Positions 22,566 through 37,097 are shown, counted from the first letter of the stretch. The stretch: DNA of 64,000 bases from Rhynochetos jubatus (GCA_027574665.1 CM050655.1:3410001-3474000); one strand, 5' to 3'. Numbers and translations: made by a program. The notes: generated from the letters alone by a model not told the origin.

Positions 22566-25500
22566 AAAATAAATTCTGATAATTTTGAAAAAAAACCCTG
22601 AGGCAGGGACTGTGTAAGAGAAAAGATGGAACCATGAACAGACAGACTAGACATGTTTTGTGGCCCTACTCCCTCATTCCTAACAAGATGCACACAGACA
22701 ACTGTGCTGCAGGGGCTTTGTGCCAGAGATGAGGCACTTGCAGCTTTGGTAATAACCTTCTCCTGTCTTAAGCAAATGCAATCTCATTGCTGCACTGCTT
22801 TTTGGAAAACCACAGCGACTAACAGGAGGAACTGAGGAGCTAGAATACAATTAGGGAAAATGGAATTCTGCTAGGACTGTGAAACTAATAACCTTTACTC
22901 TGAGAAAAGTGTAATGTTTAATGGCCAACAAGATGAGTGTCATTCTTCTGGTGACTTCTTCATGTTAGCCTGGGGGAGAAGAGCAATCTTTGGTATTTAT
23001 CACTCCCAACCATGCTAGCTCTGCTCTACTCCAGGCATTCTTTAAAAGCACCCACTTACTGTCTTCTTCCATAATTATTTCTCTACTACAAAATGCTGAA
23101 CACCCTTGATATAAACATTTGAAACACAACCCATGGCATTTTCTCTTCATAGATTGATGGCTAGATTAATACTAATCTTTGTTTACAGCAGTATAAATCT
23201 GTAATAGTCTCACTAAAGTTACCCTTGATTTATATCAGCACAAGAAAGATAAGAGCCCAAAACAAAAACCTAAACAGGTGATTTATTTTTCTTAATCAGA
23301 AGAAACAGAGATAGGATTTTAGGTGGATAAAACAAATTAAACAATGAATTCATTTTTGAAACTTTGTTTCACACCCTTTTACAATCTTTTATCACTACCA
23401 TTGACAACTGATTACATCCCTGAAGAACCCTTATTCAAGAATCTTCTCAAACTAACTGTGCCATTGCCCCTAATGCCTACTAGGCTGGCGTGTGTATTTG
23501 TGTCACCTGTGTACTTGCAGCATGAGGAGATAGATTTTCAATGTTATCAGATTGACCTTTGAAGACTTACATTCCATATTGATGAGTTACAAAGCTGGGT
23601 GTCAAGAATTGGCTAAATCTTGACTAACTGAAGTATCCAGTGTCTCACCAATGCAGTAAGGTACTTGGACAAGCTCAATTCAAGTAATCAGCTCAGCCTG
23701 TCTCAGGTATGCTTAAGCTGACAGAAATCATTAGGAAATGGCTGTTTGCCTGCAGTATTATTGTCTGAGTATAAAATAGTTTTCATCTAGGAATGAAGAA
23801 GAGACAAGAAGCAAGTGTAAGCACATGCAAGCGTAAGCAAAACTTAAATAGAGATTTGAGGGTAAGACAAAAACATTACGGTTAACTGCATTTCTTTTAC
23901 AGATAAATTAGATGTAAAATCACCCACTGTTTAGCACTGATAAAAAATATTTACAAACACCATGGGGCAAGCTTTCTTTGCCTTATAGTGCCTGAGAGGC
24001 TTCTAAAAATGCAATGCAAGTTGTCCTCTCTCTCAGAGACAGTGCTGGCTCTTTTCTTGGTGTGAGGTACCACACATCTCCTGAACCCTGATAACAGCAC
24101 ACAAATGCAGAGGAGAGAATACAGGTGCAGGGACTATGAGAGCTCTATTTCTTCAGTTGAACATTTGTTCTCCTTCACTGTCCTTGGGATTTCATTCCTC
24201 GGACCTCAGTATCAGCATTATCAGCTCACCTGAGAAAAGGGAAAAGCAGCTATGTAGTCTCTGAACACTTTCTTTGTATCACCAGTGGAGCACCCCTCCT
24301 GTCTCCAGCTTATCATTCACACACCTTCTCTGGATAACAAAATAAATCTTGCAGTAGTAGTAAACTCTACTTAGAAATTAAAAGTAGATGCTGGTTCCAA
24401 GAGGATCAAAAGAAAGTTTTCACAATTAATCATAAGGGTTGGGTTCAAGCTGTTTGGTGTTACAGACCTGAAGTTCTGCTAGGGCACAAACTGCCTATGT
24501 CTCAATGGGATAAAGAAGTTCAGTGTTGTATGAGAATCCAGTTGGTCTATTCAAACTAGGGTGTCCCCTTATTTAAATTTCCTGGAAGTTGTACTCCAAA
24601 CCTATTCAACAGGTTAAAAGAGTATGCATACATGCATGACCTGAAGCCACTTTCATCTAACTATATACACATCAGTGTTGGTGGTGATGATAAGCTGCTT
24701 TTCATGTGAAAAGCCTATGGGAAAACATCGTGCTCTGCCTAGCTTAATCTGAAAGGGTCCAAAATGATATCTTCCACTTCCCCTAGAGGCTGCACAACTG
24801 TCCTAGGGCAGACTATATTCCAGCTCTTCACGTTGAAGTCATGCCAGTCTCTATGATGTTAGAAAATTAAAAAAAAAATAAATAATAGACAAAAAAGAAA
24901 GGGGAAATTTAAGACTGACTGATCCACAGAGAACAAGAACAACATGCAAGGAAGTACACTGCTCACTAAAGTGGCGAAGAATCTGCATTGTAGCCCCTGA
25001 CCCCAGAACAGTTATTGCCATTCCTATTCAGTGCTAAAAATAGGTCCACAGCACAGCAACCTAGAAAGCCTCACTCACAGATCTCTTCTTATAGCTGTTT
25101 CCTTATCATTCACAAGTGTGTCCTGTGAGGGCTTTGGTTCACTTGTGTGTTTGAAAGGAAATAAAGTTGAGCACCTCCAAGAATTCCAGCCTTGGTAAGA
25201 CACTACATCACTGATTAAACTCATCAAGATGGTTTAATTATTGTCATGATTTCTGTTCATTCACTATTAAAAAAGAAATAGTGAGATATGGTACGGCAGT
25301 AAAACTTATCACAGACACAACGAAGGAGGAAGGACAGATTAGAAATACGTATCTAAAAGAAGAGACAAATACAGGTGAAACAAAGATACATAAGCTAATG
25401 AATGATACAAAACCAAAATTGATCATTGCAAGATACCGTTCTCATGACAGGAGAGCAAGGGATCACTGGAAGCAATTAATTTGAAAGTCGTATAAGAAAA

Positions 25501-25599
25501 TATAGTTTTATATAACAAAAGGTTAGCCTGATGATTTCACAGATGAAAGACATTCTTGAAAACAAGTTAGCCAATTCTTTTGTTTAAATTACATATATA
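22566..25599. other. Non-coding stretch
   Basis: AT-rich, without a recognisable gene, RNA or repeat family. A 68-codon plus-strand frame at 25281-25484 is lysine- and threonine-rich and gives no recognisable motif. It lies just before a decayed CR1 tail and could itself be decayed element sequence. Confidence 0.5.
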
Positions 25600-25845
25600 T
25601 GAAAGTGAAGTTGCATCAGGTCATCATAATACGGCAAACATGAGGACACAAATATTCATGCTTCAGGAAGTAAACCAAGTATCACCATGTAGAAGCTGGA
25701 AGAATGGGCAAAATACATAGGGACAGGTTTTCTGCGTCTCTCTCAAATGAATCTGGATTCAGCAAACTGCCTGAGACAAGATTCTGGACTACACAAGATG
25801 TTAGTCTGATGTAATCTCTCAATTTCTAGATTCTTAATCGTGATA
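25600..25845 (+). mobile_element. Ancient CR1-like LINE 3' tail, highly diverged
   Basis: The order of words fits the 3' UTR of old amniote CR1 elements: 'catgcttcaggaagtaaacc' (25658), 'gcctgagacaagattctggac' region (25770), then 'gttagtctgatgtaat' (25800), corresponding to the known 'gagacaggatactgggctaga ... ggtctgatccagtatgg' ending. Only the tail is recognisable. The identification is from remembered consensus features and the element is old. Confidence 0.6.
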
Positions 25846-28800
25846 ATTTGAGCCCAAAGTGAGAAGTATCTTAACTGTGAAATACAAGCAGGCATATTCA
25901 TGCAGAAACATGTTATTATGCTTCATGGGTAAAACATGCAATTCTATTCATTTTTTAAATTAAGAAAGACATTTACACTATGCTAATGAAATAGTTCATA
26001 CTGCAATACTGAATCATGAGTGCAGCAGTAGCCCAAAACTAAGTAGGGTATGTGAGGAGGCCTAGAAGTTGATGACTCAAAGTCAGGAAACCGATAAGAA
26101 AATTCAATTTAAAAACAAAATCAAAACCATAATAGTGATTCAAAATTTAGAGCAACACTTTTTCATAGAAACTGCTCTAATACAGTGTAATTGACTGATT
26201 TGTTAAGGTTCACTAAAGACTTGTGTTGTAGCCAATAAATCTGGTCGGACAGCAAGAAAAGTTAGGTTTGCTTCTGAAGAGAAGGATGATTCAGAGCAGA
26301 ATGTATAGGTTCTTTTCAGCATGTGATACTTGAAATGGTATTTCTTGCTTATAGTCATCAGTTATATTTGGGTTTATTATTTTAGCTGTATTAATCAGTA
26401 AAATCCATAGCCATACTATACACATTTGAAATAACCATACTACTTTCCGGTACTATGCTGGGTCGGGTCTACACAGATTATAGCTACAGTTTATCTGAGT
26501 GTTTAACTTACATTACTGTAATTTAACATTGTATTTTTTCATGTTTTCATTCAAGCATCGTCTCTAGAGCATCAAACGCTTTTTAAGACTCAGTATGTTT
26601 CAGTCTATGTGGAAATGTGATGTTTTATATCTAGGAGGAACAAACACTGTTAACTTTTAGGAAAATGCTCTCATAGGTTTCAGTTAAATTAGGCACATAA
26701 ATATTATAAGGAAGTGTATGGTAATTTTTCCATGACTGTGTAAGCATTAAATAAATACTAATAATGCCACACAAAAAATAAAGGTAGCATTATACTATAT
26801 GAAGAATATATATATAAAAAATGCCACTAGCAGGATATTTTCAGTAAGATTTATATAACGAAAAAGTCCTGCCTTGCCCATATACTCCAACAAAGTTCTG
26901 TCTGCTTATTTGTTTACGGATAACTTTACTAGTTTGAAGATACTTCCACCAGGAATCTGGCTTTCTTTTCAGCACACATAGGCATGGGCTTACTTATTTA
27001 CAGAGAGGGTAGAGTCCAGTCCTTCCCTCAGTCCATCAGTACAATCTCAGAACAAGGAAATGTGTACGTAGCTCTCTTTCCTCACAACAATATCTATACT
27101 GTATCCTACCTCCTCATGTGTTAATTTATTTCATGGTCATTTCTAATTCTGAGGCAAGTAGCCCAGTTTCAGAGGCAGATTCAGCAATCTCTGCACTTTT
27201 GGAGACCTCTTGCAAGTCAGTCCTGTTCATTTATCTTGCTCTTTTTGGGAAGAGCTTAACATTTTGTTCCCTGACAGCATCTGTAACTTCAATCAAGTAT
27301 GTCGATCAAAATCTAGTTTATTGAGATGAGCAAATCAATAGAAGCATTTATTATCCACTAAAAACATATGTAGAAAAATGTGACTAAAAAGTTAATATAT
27401 AAAATAGGATAAAATAATCAGCAGTGCTCCAAAGTCCATAGAAGCAGAAAAAAAAAAAAACCCCAAACTTTGGCAGGAAATACATTCCAGATTGCCAAGT
27501 CCTTTTTATCCCATTTTAAAGCTGTCTATTGCAAGTTCGGTCCAACCCACTCTGAGATATATGGCTCATCCTCAGAGTAGCTGACACTGATGGGCACGTG
27601 TCAATAGATCCAACCACTTGTTTATAGCATACCTAAGCTGTCGCCTGACACAGTCAGCCTGCTAAGGTACAATTAACCGTTGTTTTGAGAATGAGACCTT
27701 TTCAAGTACTTAGTTTAAAAAAAAAAGAAAAAAAATCTTTTTTTTTTATAGCAACAGTCACAGCCATTTGGACAGAAGACAGTACTTCCCATGCCTCTGA
27801 TGAACTCTCTCCTCATTTAACCAAATAAGACCTTTAATAACTATTTACATCCTACTCAGTCTGAAAGCTTACAGACCTAAATGACAAATTTTTACGGAGG
27901 CCTGTTTGTGTTGGGCAAAATACATTTTTGCTTACTATGTAAGGCAGAATGTCACCTGAATAATCAGACTCAAACACATCCAAGTGAGACTCGGTCTACT
28001 GAATGAGTATCTTGGGCCAAGCTCCACTATCAATTACCTTTATTGAACCTCAGTGAGTAAAGGGGGTTGAATGTTAGCAAAAGAACTGACTCACTGAACC
28101 TAATCTATAAGTAATTAAACCACTTCGTAATAATTTCTCTTTTTCTGTAACTTGAACAGAAATCTTTTCCACCAGACCTATTTGTTCTCTTCATTGCAGC
28201 TGGTGTCTAAATTGTGTTCATGTCCTCCAACCGGTAGGAGAACAAGCGATATTCTTGTTCTGCAGGGCTTCCTGACAGACAGCCTGCCGGCTCGGTGTAG
28301 AGGTTAATTTTAGCCCTCATAATCCTAAATGCTTCTCTGCCTTCATGGGGCTGTCATCTGGTCTGTGAGAAGTTAGACTTAACCTGCACACATCCCGTGC
28401 ACCGCAGCAGCCCATCCAAAAAGGACATTCAAGTGCAGTTAAGTGGGAGAGCCTCTGCCAGCATCCGCTTGGCTCAGCTGCTGTGGGTCAGGACAGCTCA
28501 GGGCATGGCCAGGGCTGATTCACATACGTGAGAACCCCTGAGGAAGCTGTTTCCTTGTTTGTGCTGAGCACTTTGGTGACTAAATTCTTCCATGTACGTC
28601 TTCGTGCCCTGGGTCCTTTCTGATACATCAGCTGCCATGTCTACTCACTATAGAAAGAAAGGATGAAGGAGTAGTCACTGAGTTCAGAGCTCTGAAGACA
28701 GAAATAGAAATTCTTGTTAAAAATTAAAAGGAACTCTGAGCTCTGACAGTCCCATAGCTGCCCTAAGAGGCAAAATATCCTGGTTTCGGAAGATTCTGTC

Positions 28801-31800
28801 ATCATCAGTGTCAACACAGAAGGACTACTACTTCACTCCACACCTCTCTGGCTTATTACAGCTAAGAATACAATAGCCCTTCCTTTTTCATTAATTCAAT
28901 GGACTCCCGTGATCTCCTTTTGCTTCTGGATTCAGTGTCTTCCAGCAATTTGTGGGTTTGGCAGGAGGGAGATTAGGGGTAGTATTCATTCAGTGTGGAA
29001 ATTTCTCTGAAGGGAAAATTAGGGGAAATTTTCCTTTTCCCCTAAATAAATGAAGCCATAACCTGTTCTGAATGAGGTCTGTATTTTCAAAATAGCCAGC
29101 ACAATAATCAACCCAATATTTAGCGATGATGTTAAAGAGCAATTTACCACATCCTTTTGGACATTCAGACAGGTTGCCACCTGTACTTACTTAGGTATTG
29201 AATGGTAGTGCTGGAAATACTGTGGCCTAGAAATACTAAACTCAGATAGTTTTAATTTAGAACAGAATTGGGATCCATGCTGAGTTTTACAGTCACATCT
29301 CTTCTCTGCAGCTTGATACCTATAGAGACAACCATAGGCAATAAAAAAGTTTTCTGAAATAACACAAGTACCATCACCAAGCCTCAAGAGTAACTTCCAT
29401 CTGTCTCTAGCAAAGCACTGAAATAGCAAATGTCTACTTGAAAAAATCGAGCTAATTTCTGTACGTTGTTCATGCAAGTAGCCTTATGGATAATTTCAGC
29501 GGGACAAATTAAAGGTGATCTGAAGCTGTTTGCAGTGCAGGTATGCTGAACAGCACTTCTTTCAACAAACTGACTCTCATGAAGCAAGGGAAGTCATGGA
29601 TCTGTTAGGAAGATCACCGAGGATTTCAAGATCTACAAAGTTTAGTGGTAGTACAGCAATCTGAAGGACGAGATGAAGTGCCAGGCCTGTAAGGCTCAGT
29701 GTCTTTTTCCCTCAGTGTCCACACTGGAGGTTACTTTGCGTTCAGGCTTGCTATGGGCCATCAGTGTCCTGCACAGTTCCTCTGTTAACACATTAATTGA
29801 GAAGAACAAAATGAACTGCACGTCAAGGTATGCAAGTTTTAGATCAACGCTTGCAGAACTGATTACACACTGGTTAATGAACAGTTAGTTATAGGCTAAA
29901 GGAGCAATTTAATTTATAAATGAAAAGCATGCAATTGTTTGTTTATCATTTCACATACCTATAGGCAACAGAAAATAGGATGAAGAAATGAAGTTTGTAA
30001 GAGGAAGAGAGAAAAATGGAAAAAAGGACTAACAAAGCCTGTGAACATGGAAAACAAGAATTAATAAGACCTATCTTTTCTTCATATAGGATGTTGTTTT
30101 AAAGACTGAAGATCCAAAGGCAATTACTTGGCACATTTTAACATTTGTCTATGTAAACAGGTTTTTCAGTGAATTGCTGCCATTTCAAAATAAAATGTAT
30201 GCACCTAGCTATATGATTACTCATAAAACCTTGTATTCAAACCTAAAATTAATTTAGAAAATTTTATTAGGCCATAAATATAGGTATTTTTTAATTTATA
30301 AATTACTTAGCTCAACTTATATTTCTAAAAAAATGATTCAAGACATGCACTTATATATAGTGTAGTAGCATTTTAGAACACCAGGTTTATGGGAATATGT
30401 TTCCAGCAAAATACAGTATGTATGTGTACCGTATGTGTACTATCAATTATCAAGGTATTAGCATCATTCAAGAAATGGCATGCTGTGAGAAAATCATGAT
30501 AATCCATTCAGTAATCCATACTTCTGTGAACACATGAAAAAAAAGAAACACCAATTTAGGTGGGTTCCCCCCTTGCCAATAGAAGTTTTATGGTTTATTT
30601 CCAAGGAGGGAAATCTAAACGCGTAACTACGTTCACACTGAATGAATAGTCTTCTATTTATAAGGTACCCCCTGACATATTCATGGGCTTTGCAAATGCA
30701 CTTTACAAATGGGTTTGCTAAGTACATGCCTTACAGGAATCATTTTCAGCCCCTCATGGGATAAAGATAGCTAAAGTTTACCACACACAGCAGCGGTATG
30801 CCCACGTTAGTAAAAAGTGAGAGAAAGATGAATCATTCAGAATTGCCAAGAGAATTTTAAGTGTACAGCGTAACTATGAGGACTAGAATTGGACCAAAAT
30901 AATGAAGTTAATAGTCTTCAATTATTTAGCTCAGGTAACACTGTCACAGCAAAACCAAATATATCCTTTTCTCGTCTTTTAAATGCAACATACACAAGTG
31001 AAAAAATAGGGAGCATGTGGACCCCAGGAACAACTTATGGAAAACAGGCAGAAATGGCCATATCAGCCACCAAATTAGTATCCCACGTTTTCTTGTAATT
31101 CTGAATTGTTGCTCACTCAGAAGATGTCAGCAGGAAAGTGCTGAATGGACCTCCTTCCTTTTGTAAAGATTTCTAGAGCAACAAGGCTTCATAGGTGAGC
31201 ACAGGATGACTTCTCTTCCATTGAGAATAGCTTGGTGAGATAATCTGGTCAATGTAAAGCTTTGGGTCTGACGACAGCTCTCTTACTGTTTCCATCCTGT
31301 GTTTCAGAAAATTTGAAAAAACCCCAAGCATTTAGTGTTCCATACAATTCACAAAATGTAAGATATGAATCACCTGAGTCAACACATTACAAAATGTGAA
31401 ATACTAACAGCTCCTTTGATGCTAGAGAACTAAGAAATGTCTACACCTTGGCCTCAGATCAGCTGTTAGGCAGATGCTTTCTGAGCAGGGGAAATATGCT
31501 CATGAGCTCTCCAGCGATTAAGAAATTAATCTGTATTCTTAATGGGCATTTCTACTCAAGTATTTAACCAAATAACAGATCTCAGCTTCTAAATTATCTT
31601 GATTTTAAATAATGCTTAGAGGGGACTACTTCTTTCAGACTCATTTCCCTTGTGACATTTTACCTCTAGTGAAGTACACCCCATAGGCTTTTGAAACTAT
31701 CAACACATCAGAGGAAAAGGCGTCCCTCACTCAAAAGCACAGCTGCTAGTACCAAATCTTCTCTGGCTGGTAGTCCTGGGGATCGTTTGTTTCTGAGAGT

Positions 31801-32283
31801 TTTCATGTACACTCCTGGCAATACTTTGGGTTTAATTGCACTGCACACTTGGTGAGAAGGAAAAACATCCCTTTCCCAGTTATGGACAAGCTAGTCGTAC
31901 CATCCAGTGGGACACATTTTAAGGGACACCTCTGACTCTGAAGTCCACTTGTGTTTAATGTAGGGTTAATGCTTTCTTGGGTCAGTTTTGACACAGCTAC
32001 ACCCTTGTGATTTCCATTTCCCTTCAGAGGTTGCACCACACACGTATTTTAAATCAACAGAGTGACTGACTGAGCTGACAACTATCCCCACGTAGGAGAA
32101 CAGAAGTGTAACTCTCTTCAAGGCCTTAATCATGTTGGCAAGACCTCCCTTCCCAGCACACTAGTGAGTCCCCTTGGCGGACCCTTAAGATAAATATCAT
32201 AACTTTCAAATTTGAAGTATTTAAATGCTTTAATTACTCTGTATTAAGTTTCCTTCACAGCTGTTCTGCTTTCTTGCCATCAG
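25846..32283. other. Long non-coding stretch, mostly AT-rich
   Basis: No supported gene or young repeat. A GC-richer patch with retained CpGs at about 28200-28520 follows a good splice-acceptor sequence (CAG at 28197-28199 after a pyrimidine tract) and is noted as a finding. An A/T inverted homopolymer lies at 27717-27747. Other open frames are short and random-looking. Confidence 0.5.
27717..27747. repeat. Oligo-A / oligo-T inverted homopolymer
   Basis: A10, G, A8, TC, T10: the A8 and T run pair around TC, giving a small AT-only hairpin. Probably two poly-A type tracts in opposite orientation or slippage. No flanking element was recognised. Confidence 0.8.
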
Positions 32284-33199
32284 CTGACAGACTGATGCTT
32301 CTGTGGCTGTGAGCCTGAAGAGGCGGAGGTGCTCACTGCATGGGTACCGGGGGAGTGGTTTCCCTGGCAACAAGCATCACGTGAAGCCCGCTGGATATCC
32401 GGCTACTCTGCCGACTTTTCCTGCTACAGCTATGTGGAGAGCAGAACTGGGTACCAAGTACCCAAATCAAATCAATTGCAGCAGAAAGAGCAGGGCTGAA
32501 CAGAAAGATATCAAAGATGTTAAGGTTCTTTTATGTGCTGTTCAGTTTAACCGCAGACAGATTGTGCAGATGTGTAGTATTTTAAAGCAACTTTTTTTTT
32601 CAAATTGGTCTCACTGAATTTTTTTTTCAAATGTAGAATGATCTGTATTTCTTCTGTATACACAGTTTCTTGGTAATCTTTTTCTTAAATGAGGGTTTAA
32701 AATGTTCAAAATTTTAAGTAGCATTTAACATTTTTTCTGCCTCCCAGAGGTCATTCATATGTCCTTTTGCGTTTTTTTATAAGGCTCATTTTAACACCAC
32801 TTTTAAAATAAGGAAATAAAAATTTTATTATTTTGTCCCTAGTGGGTTTTGCTAATACAAACCAGCCAATATTGTTTTCATATGTAGAGCTTATTGTGCT
32901 GATATAAAATGTGAAAAAAAATACAAAATTCAGTGTGTTAATCTAATGAAAGTTTTGCTGGTATTTGCTTGATAAATGGTCTTTGCTTTCTTCAGTGTAA
33001 CAGTGATCTTACTGAAATGTCTACTAAGAAGTCCTTTAGCCCCCTTTGGGTTGTTCTTAATAAAAGAGCAGTGCATTACAAATAATACAATAAAAAGAAT
33101 GTGTCATGTATTTACTGAATTTTAATACAGTTCTGCATCTCCTATATTTTCTTTATACACAACTCTGTTTTAACTTTGGTCAAATAAAAAAAAAAAAAA
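32284..33199 (+). other. Candidate terminal exon / 3' UTR, or retrocopy with poly-A tail
   Basis: A clear acceptor (pyrimidine tract ending in CAG at 32281-32283) precedes about 340 nt of GC-richer sequence, then T-rich 3' UTR-like sequence with three AATAAA signals (33059-33064, 33089-33094, 33183-33188) and a 14-nt A run at 33186-33199. Two plus-strand frames are open in the first part: one open to TGA at about 32616, another ending in a serine/tyrosine-rich stretch (YSADFSCYSYVESRTGY) and a stop near 32497. I recognise neither. It could be the end of a rightward transcript, a non-coding RNA exon, or a processed retrocopy, since the A run directly follows AATAAA. Identity is unresolved. Confidence 0.3.
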
Positions 33200-33480
33200 G
33201 ATGCATTGCTGATCTGCATCAAGTACAGACCTGGGCTGTCAAGTTTTCGATCTGGTCAGTCATACAGCTGTGACCTTGGGTACACTAAATTAACTTAGAG
33301 ATCACATGCTTGGATGAAAAACGTAAGCAAGAAAATGTGCCCACTCAGCACAGGGAGAACAAATCATGGTTTATAGCGCAGCAACACAGAGAAGGGAAAC
33401 AACAAAGAGAAAGATATGTATTTAACTATCCAGATATATAAAAGGAGTCCATGTCTGTTCATTCTGTAATCTAATTTCTT

Positions 33481-33537
33481 AAGTTGAACTCAATGATCCT
33501 TATGGGTCCCTTCCAACTTGAGATACTCTAAGATTCC
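33481..33537 (+). mobile_element. CR1 3' terminal fragment (about 57 bp)
   Basis: 'gttgaactcaatgatcctta' followed by 'gggtcccttccaacttgaga' and 'tactctaagattcc' is a diverged form of the CR1 3' end ('ggactagatgatc...ggtcccttccaac...attctatgattc'). Only the extreme 3' end was inserted or survives. Confidence 0.8.
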
Positions 33538-35472
33538 AAGTTTTGGCCACCAAAGTTCCATGTATGGGAACAAAACCGTTGCTTGTATCCAGAACTGCCA
33601 AGCCTCAGCTTAGTGTGTGGTAAATGCCCAGCGAAAATTACTTGCAATGCACAACCTAGGCAGTCCCACAGCTAAATCCTGTAAAGATCAAGACTGGTAG
33701 GCTTGGTAACCTGTAAAATGCAGAATATCTGCCTAAAACCAAGATACACATTCCATGGCAGTTTTCAAGCACTGGCCCCATTCTTGTTAAAGTACATAAG
33801 AGTGTAGAAATTAATCGCTCGCTGTAACATACAAAGGTTGAAGCTTCTCTGCCTAGAGAAATTTTGATCACCGCTCTGCTTTCAGCTGAGGACCCCTTGT
33901 AGTACCACTTCAGAGGATAAGCATAGTCAAAACAGACAGCCTCTGCAGGTCTACTGAACTGTACACAGGAAAAATTCAAATAGCTGTCTGAATAAAAAGT
34001 GTGTTTGCTGGCCATTTTGGGGGGAGTTCTTCCATTGCACCTCAAGGAGAGGCAAAGATATTGAGCTGGATTTGTGGGTGTAGCAAAATATGCCATCCAC
34101 AATATTTTGCTTACTAAAAAAGTTAACCCTTGTGAAAATGCTGACTTGCTCTTGAAAGAAAATTATTTTAAAATTTATTTGTTTGCAAAAAATCTAGTTA
34201 TTGTCAGCAGTGTCTTAATGCTATCATCACCATCTTCATTACAGCTTTCCTGTGCCCTGAAGAGTCATTTGTTAGCAGAACAGAGGCATTTTCCCCCTCA
34301 ACCAACTCTTAGGACAGCTTTTGTAGCCGGTATTCAGAACTCCTCCCAGAACCACCGCCATTGCAATATTATTAGTACCACAAGGATTGCTTTTCACTTC
34401 ACACTTAAAGCAGATACAGCGCTGTGGTAGAAATTTAAATTTTGCCTTTAACGTCAAGACTTTCATTAGCCTTAAGATCTAACTATAGAATAAAGCAGGA
34501 AAGAGACAACTTTTCTATCATGGGATGTGGACTCTGAATCAACATCACCACAGCCTGTCTCAGTCTGTCACAGATACAAAATCCTTCTGACTGAGGCAGT
34601 TCAGATTTCTTCCCTCACCAGGGGAACAGAACCTGGCCTGTTCTACATTAAAGGAACAATCTCTGACACTCACCACCTGCATTACCTCACAAAATACAAA
34701 GGAATTAATGTTCTGAAACTGGCCAAAAAACCCAGCCTTCCTTTATTTCAGATTGGATTGTTAGGTTGTATTAATGTATGACATGAAATGCGTTTACTGA
34801 AAATCACTATTAAGTCCTCTATAACTTAGTTTTATAGAGCTCTACTCTTTCATGATAAAGATTTTTAGAGGGAAAGAAAAAAAAGTTAATCTAATCCATA
34901 TAAATCTACTAAGTTTCTGTATTTATACTTTTTCTTTCCTTTTGTCCAATTTCCTTTAATAGAAGCACTGTAATTCTGGGCTTGTGACTGCAACTCTAAA
35001 GGAGTATACACATGCACCATTACTATGAAAAAGCAAATACTGATTCTAACAGAATATAAACCCTAAACAGTTCAATAAAGTCTTTTTCAGCACCACTAAT
35101 AAGTCATTTCCAACAAAAGCAATGATTTTAAGGACATTTACTAAATATACACTTGCTTATTTGAGGGCAGTTTGGCAATTTGTTTCGCAAGCCACAGAAT
35201 TAGGCAAAGTTAATTTTTACTCGCATGATGACAAACAGTATTAGAAAACTTAGATCAAATGGGATTTTGGCAGTCAAAACCCTCCTCTAAGAAATTATAA
35301 AGAACAAACATATATTTTGGCAGATGGGATCATAATATCTCCCACGGGTGGAATTTCGGTACTTTGTTGTGATGTTAAACATTCAGTGTAGAGTACTTCA
35401 ACAGATGAGCTTAGCAAGACTGGCACGGAAAGGGAGGTTCTTCATTATTTTCATGCGTGCTCCTTTTGCCTG

Positions 35473-35489
35473 CCACCCACCCACCCACC
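35473..35489. repeat. (CCCA)n microsatellite, short
   Basis: About four CCAC/CCCA units in a row; a simple tandem repeat with no evident function. Confidence 0.85.
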
Positions 35490-37097
35490 TCACTACAAAC
35501 AGCCGAAGCACGCAGAGGTGGTGGTGTAGAGACAGATAGCCACATGCCACTTTTACTCGCATTTTCAGCAAAAGTCACCTGGAAAGACCTGGCTAGACAG
35601 AAATAACAGAGGACACTCCGCACCAGTGGCTTACTGGGATGGAGAGACATGGGGGGAGAACAAGGAAGTGGGGATGTTGTAGCAACTTGGGAGAAATGGG
35701 TCAGAGAGACCAGTCAAATGGCGCCAAAAGCCGGGAGCCAGGCAATGCCACAGCTGCAAAGGGAAGAGGGTCCACAGCGTTTCAGTGCATTCAGTGCTCC
35801 AGAGTGCAGTATGTTACCCAGAAAAGCAGTGAAATGTTATTAACACCCATTCAATCCCTGGCAGCCATATATGCCATTGTCTTCAGACAAGGCATTAATA
35901 TAATGCTCCTTATGCTGCTGCTTCTTAGTTTGTACATGTATAAATTGGTATTTGACTGTGGGGACTCACAGGCACCCATCCAGTGAAATTTTGAATTTAT
36001 TTGGTTGCACTTCAGGGTGTGTGTACATGGGTACACTCATGCATAAAATACCTAAGTTTCTCCTCAGATTACTCTATGCCACAACATACAGACTGCAGTG
36101 TAATTACCGAAAATTGCTCCTTGCCATGACCGTTATCAGTTTCAGAGGCAGCACTTGTAACACAGGCAGTGCCTTCAAGAATGCTGAAGTGGAGAAACAA
36201 AGTCAAATACTGGATACTTCATCCAAGAAATGTGGCTAAGGTGACTTAATTTTTATTTTAAAACATAATGCAAATAAATACCTTCCCACAAAACCCTACA
36301 GTTATCCTAACAGCCTAATGCCAAAAAGAATTTTCAAAGTTAATTTTTACAGTTTTATAGTTCTGACTGAAAATCCACAAAATCAAACACAAGCAGAAAC
36401 TTAACATATTTCTCCTGGAGGTAATCAACACATGCTTATATTATATAAACATTATAAAAAATGTAAGATTATCAGAATGGGAAGTTTATGTCAATGAGAA
36501 GCATGTTCCTGCATCCACAATAGTTTCTGTCTTTTAGTTGGAACTGTCTGCCCACAACTGTGCTATCCACTTCAGATGAGTAATTCAATTTACAGCTCTT
36601 CTAGTAATGTGGGAATATGAACTCCCAAACTACAACTCTCCTCAAAAAACCCCAAAATAAACCCTCCTGCACTAGAGGTAAAATATTTTACTAGGAACAG
36701 CATAAAACCTCTAATCCAACTGCCCTTGTTGGTAAACCGTTCTAAAGAGCATACTATGTCCAGGAAATACAAGAACCAGAAGCCAGTCTTTTACAGATGG
36801 CTCCAGTGATTGCTGTTGTCTCAGTGTGTTATGATTAATTGTTTAATCATTTAGGATTGGCAGCTTCAGGAAGGTAATAACATTAAAGGGCACAGGTTAG
36901 CTTGTATACCATGGTCAAACACTTTTTATACTGCTAAAACTTTTGTTAAATGTGTTAATCATTTTGAGCTTGCAAATGTCAAGACTTCAGCGCTCCTGCA
37001 CTGCAACCTCAGCAGCAGTTGGTAAAATTATCAGCTGCACCCCCTAATGGCAAAGTTAATGTCCTGTAATTCTCTAAGGTCTAGAGAAAATACATCA

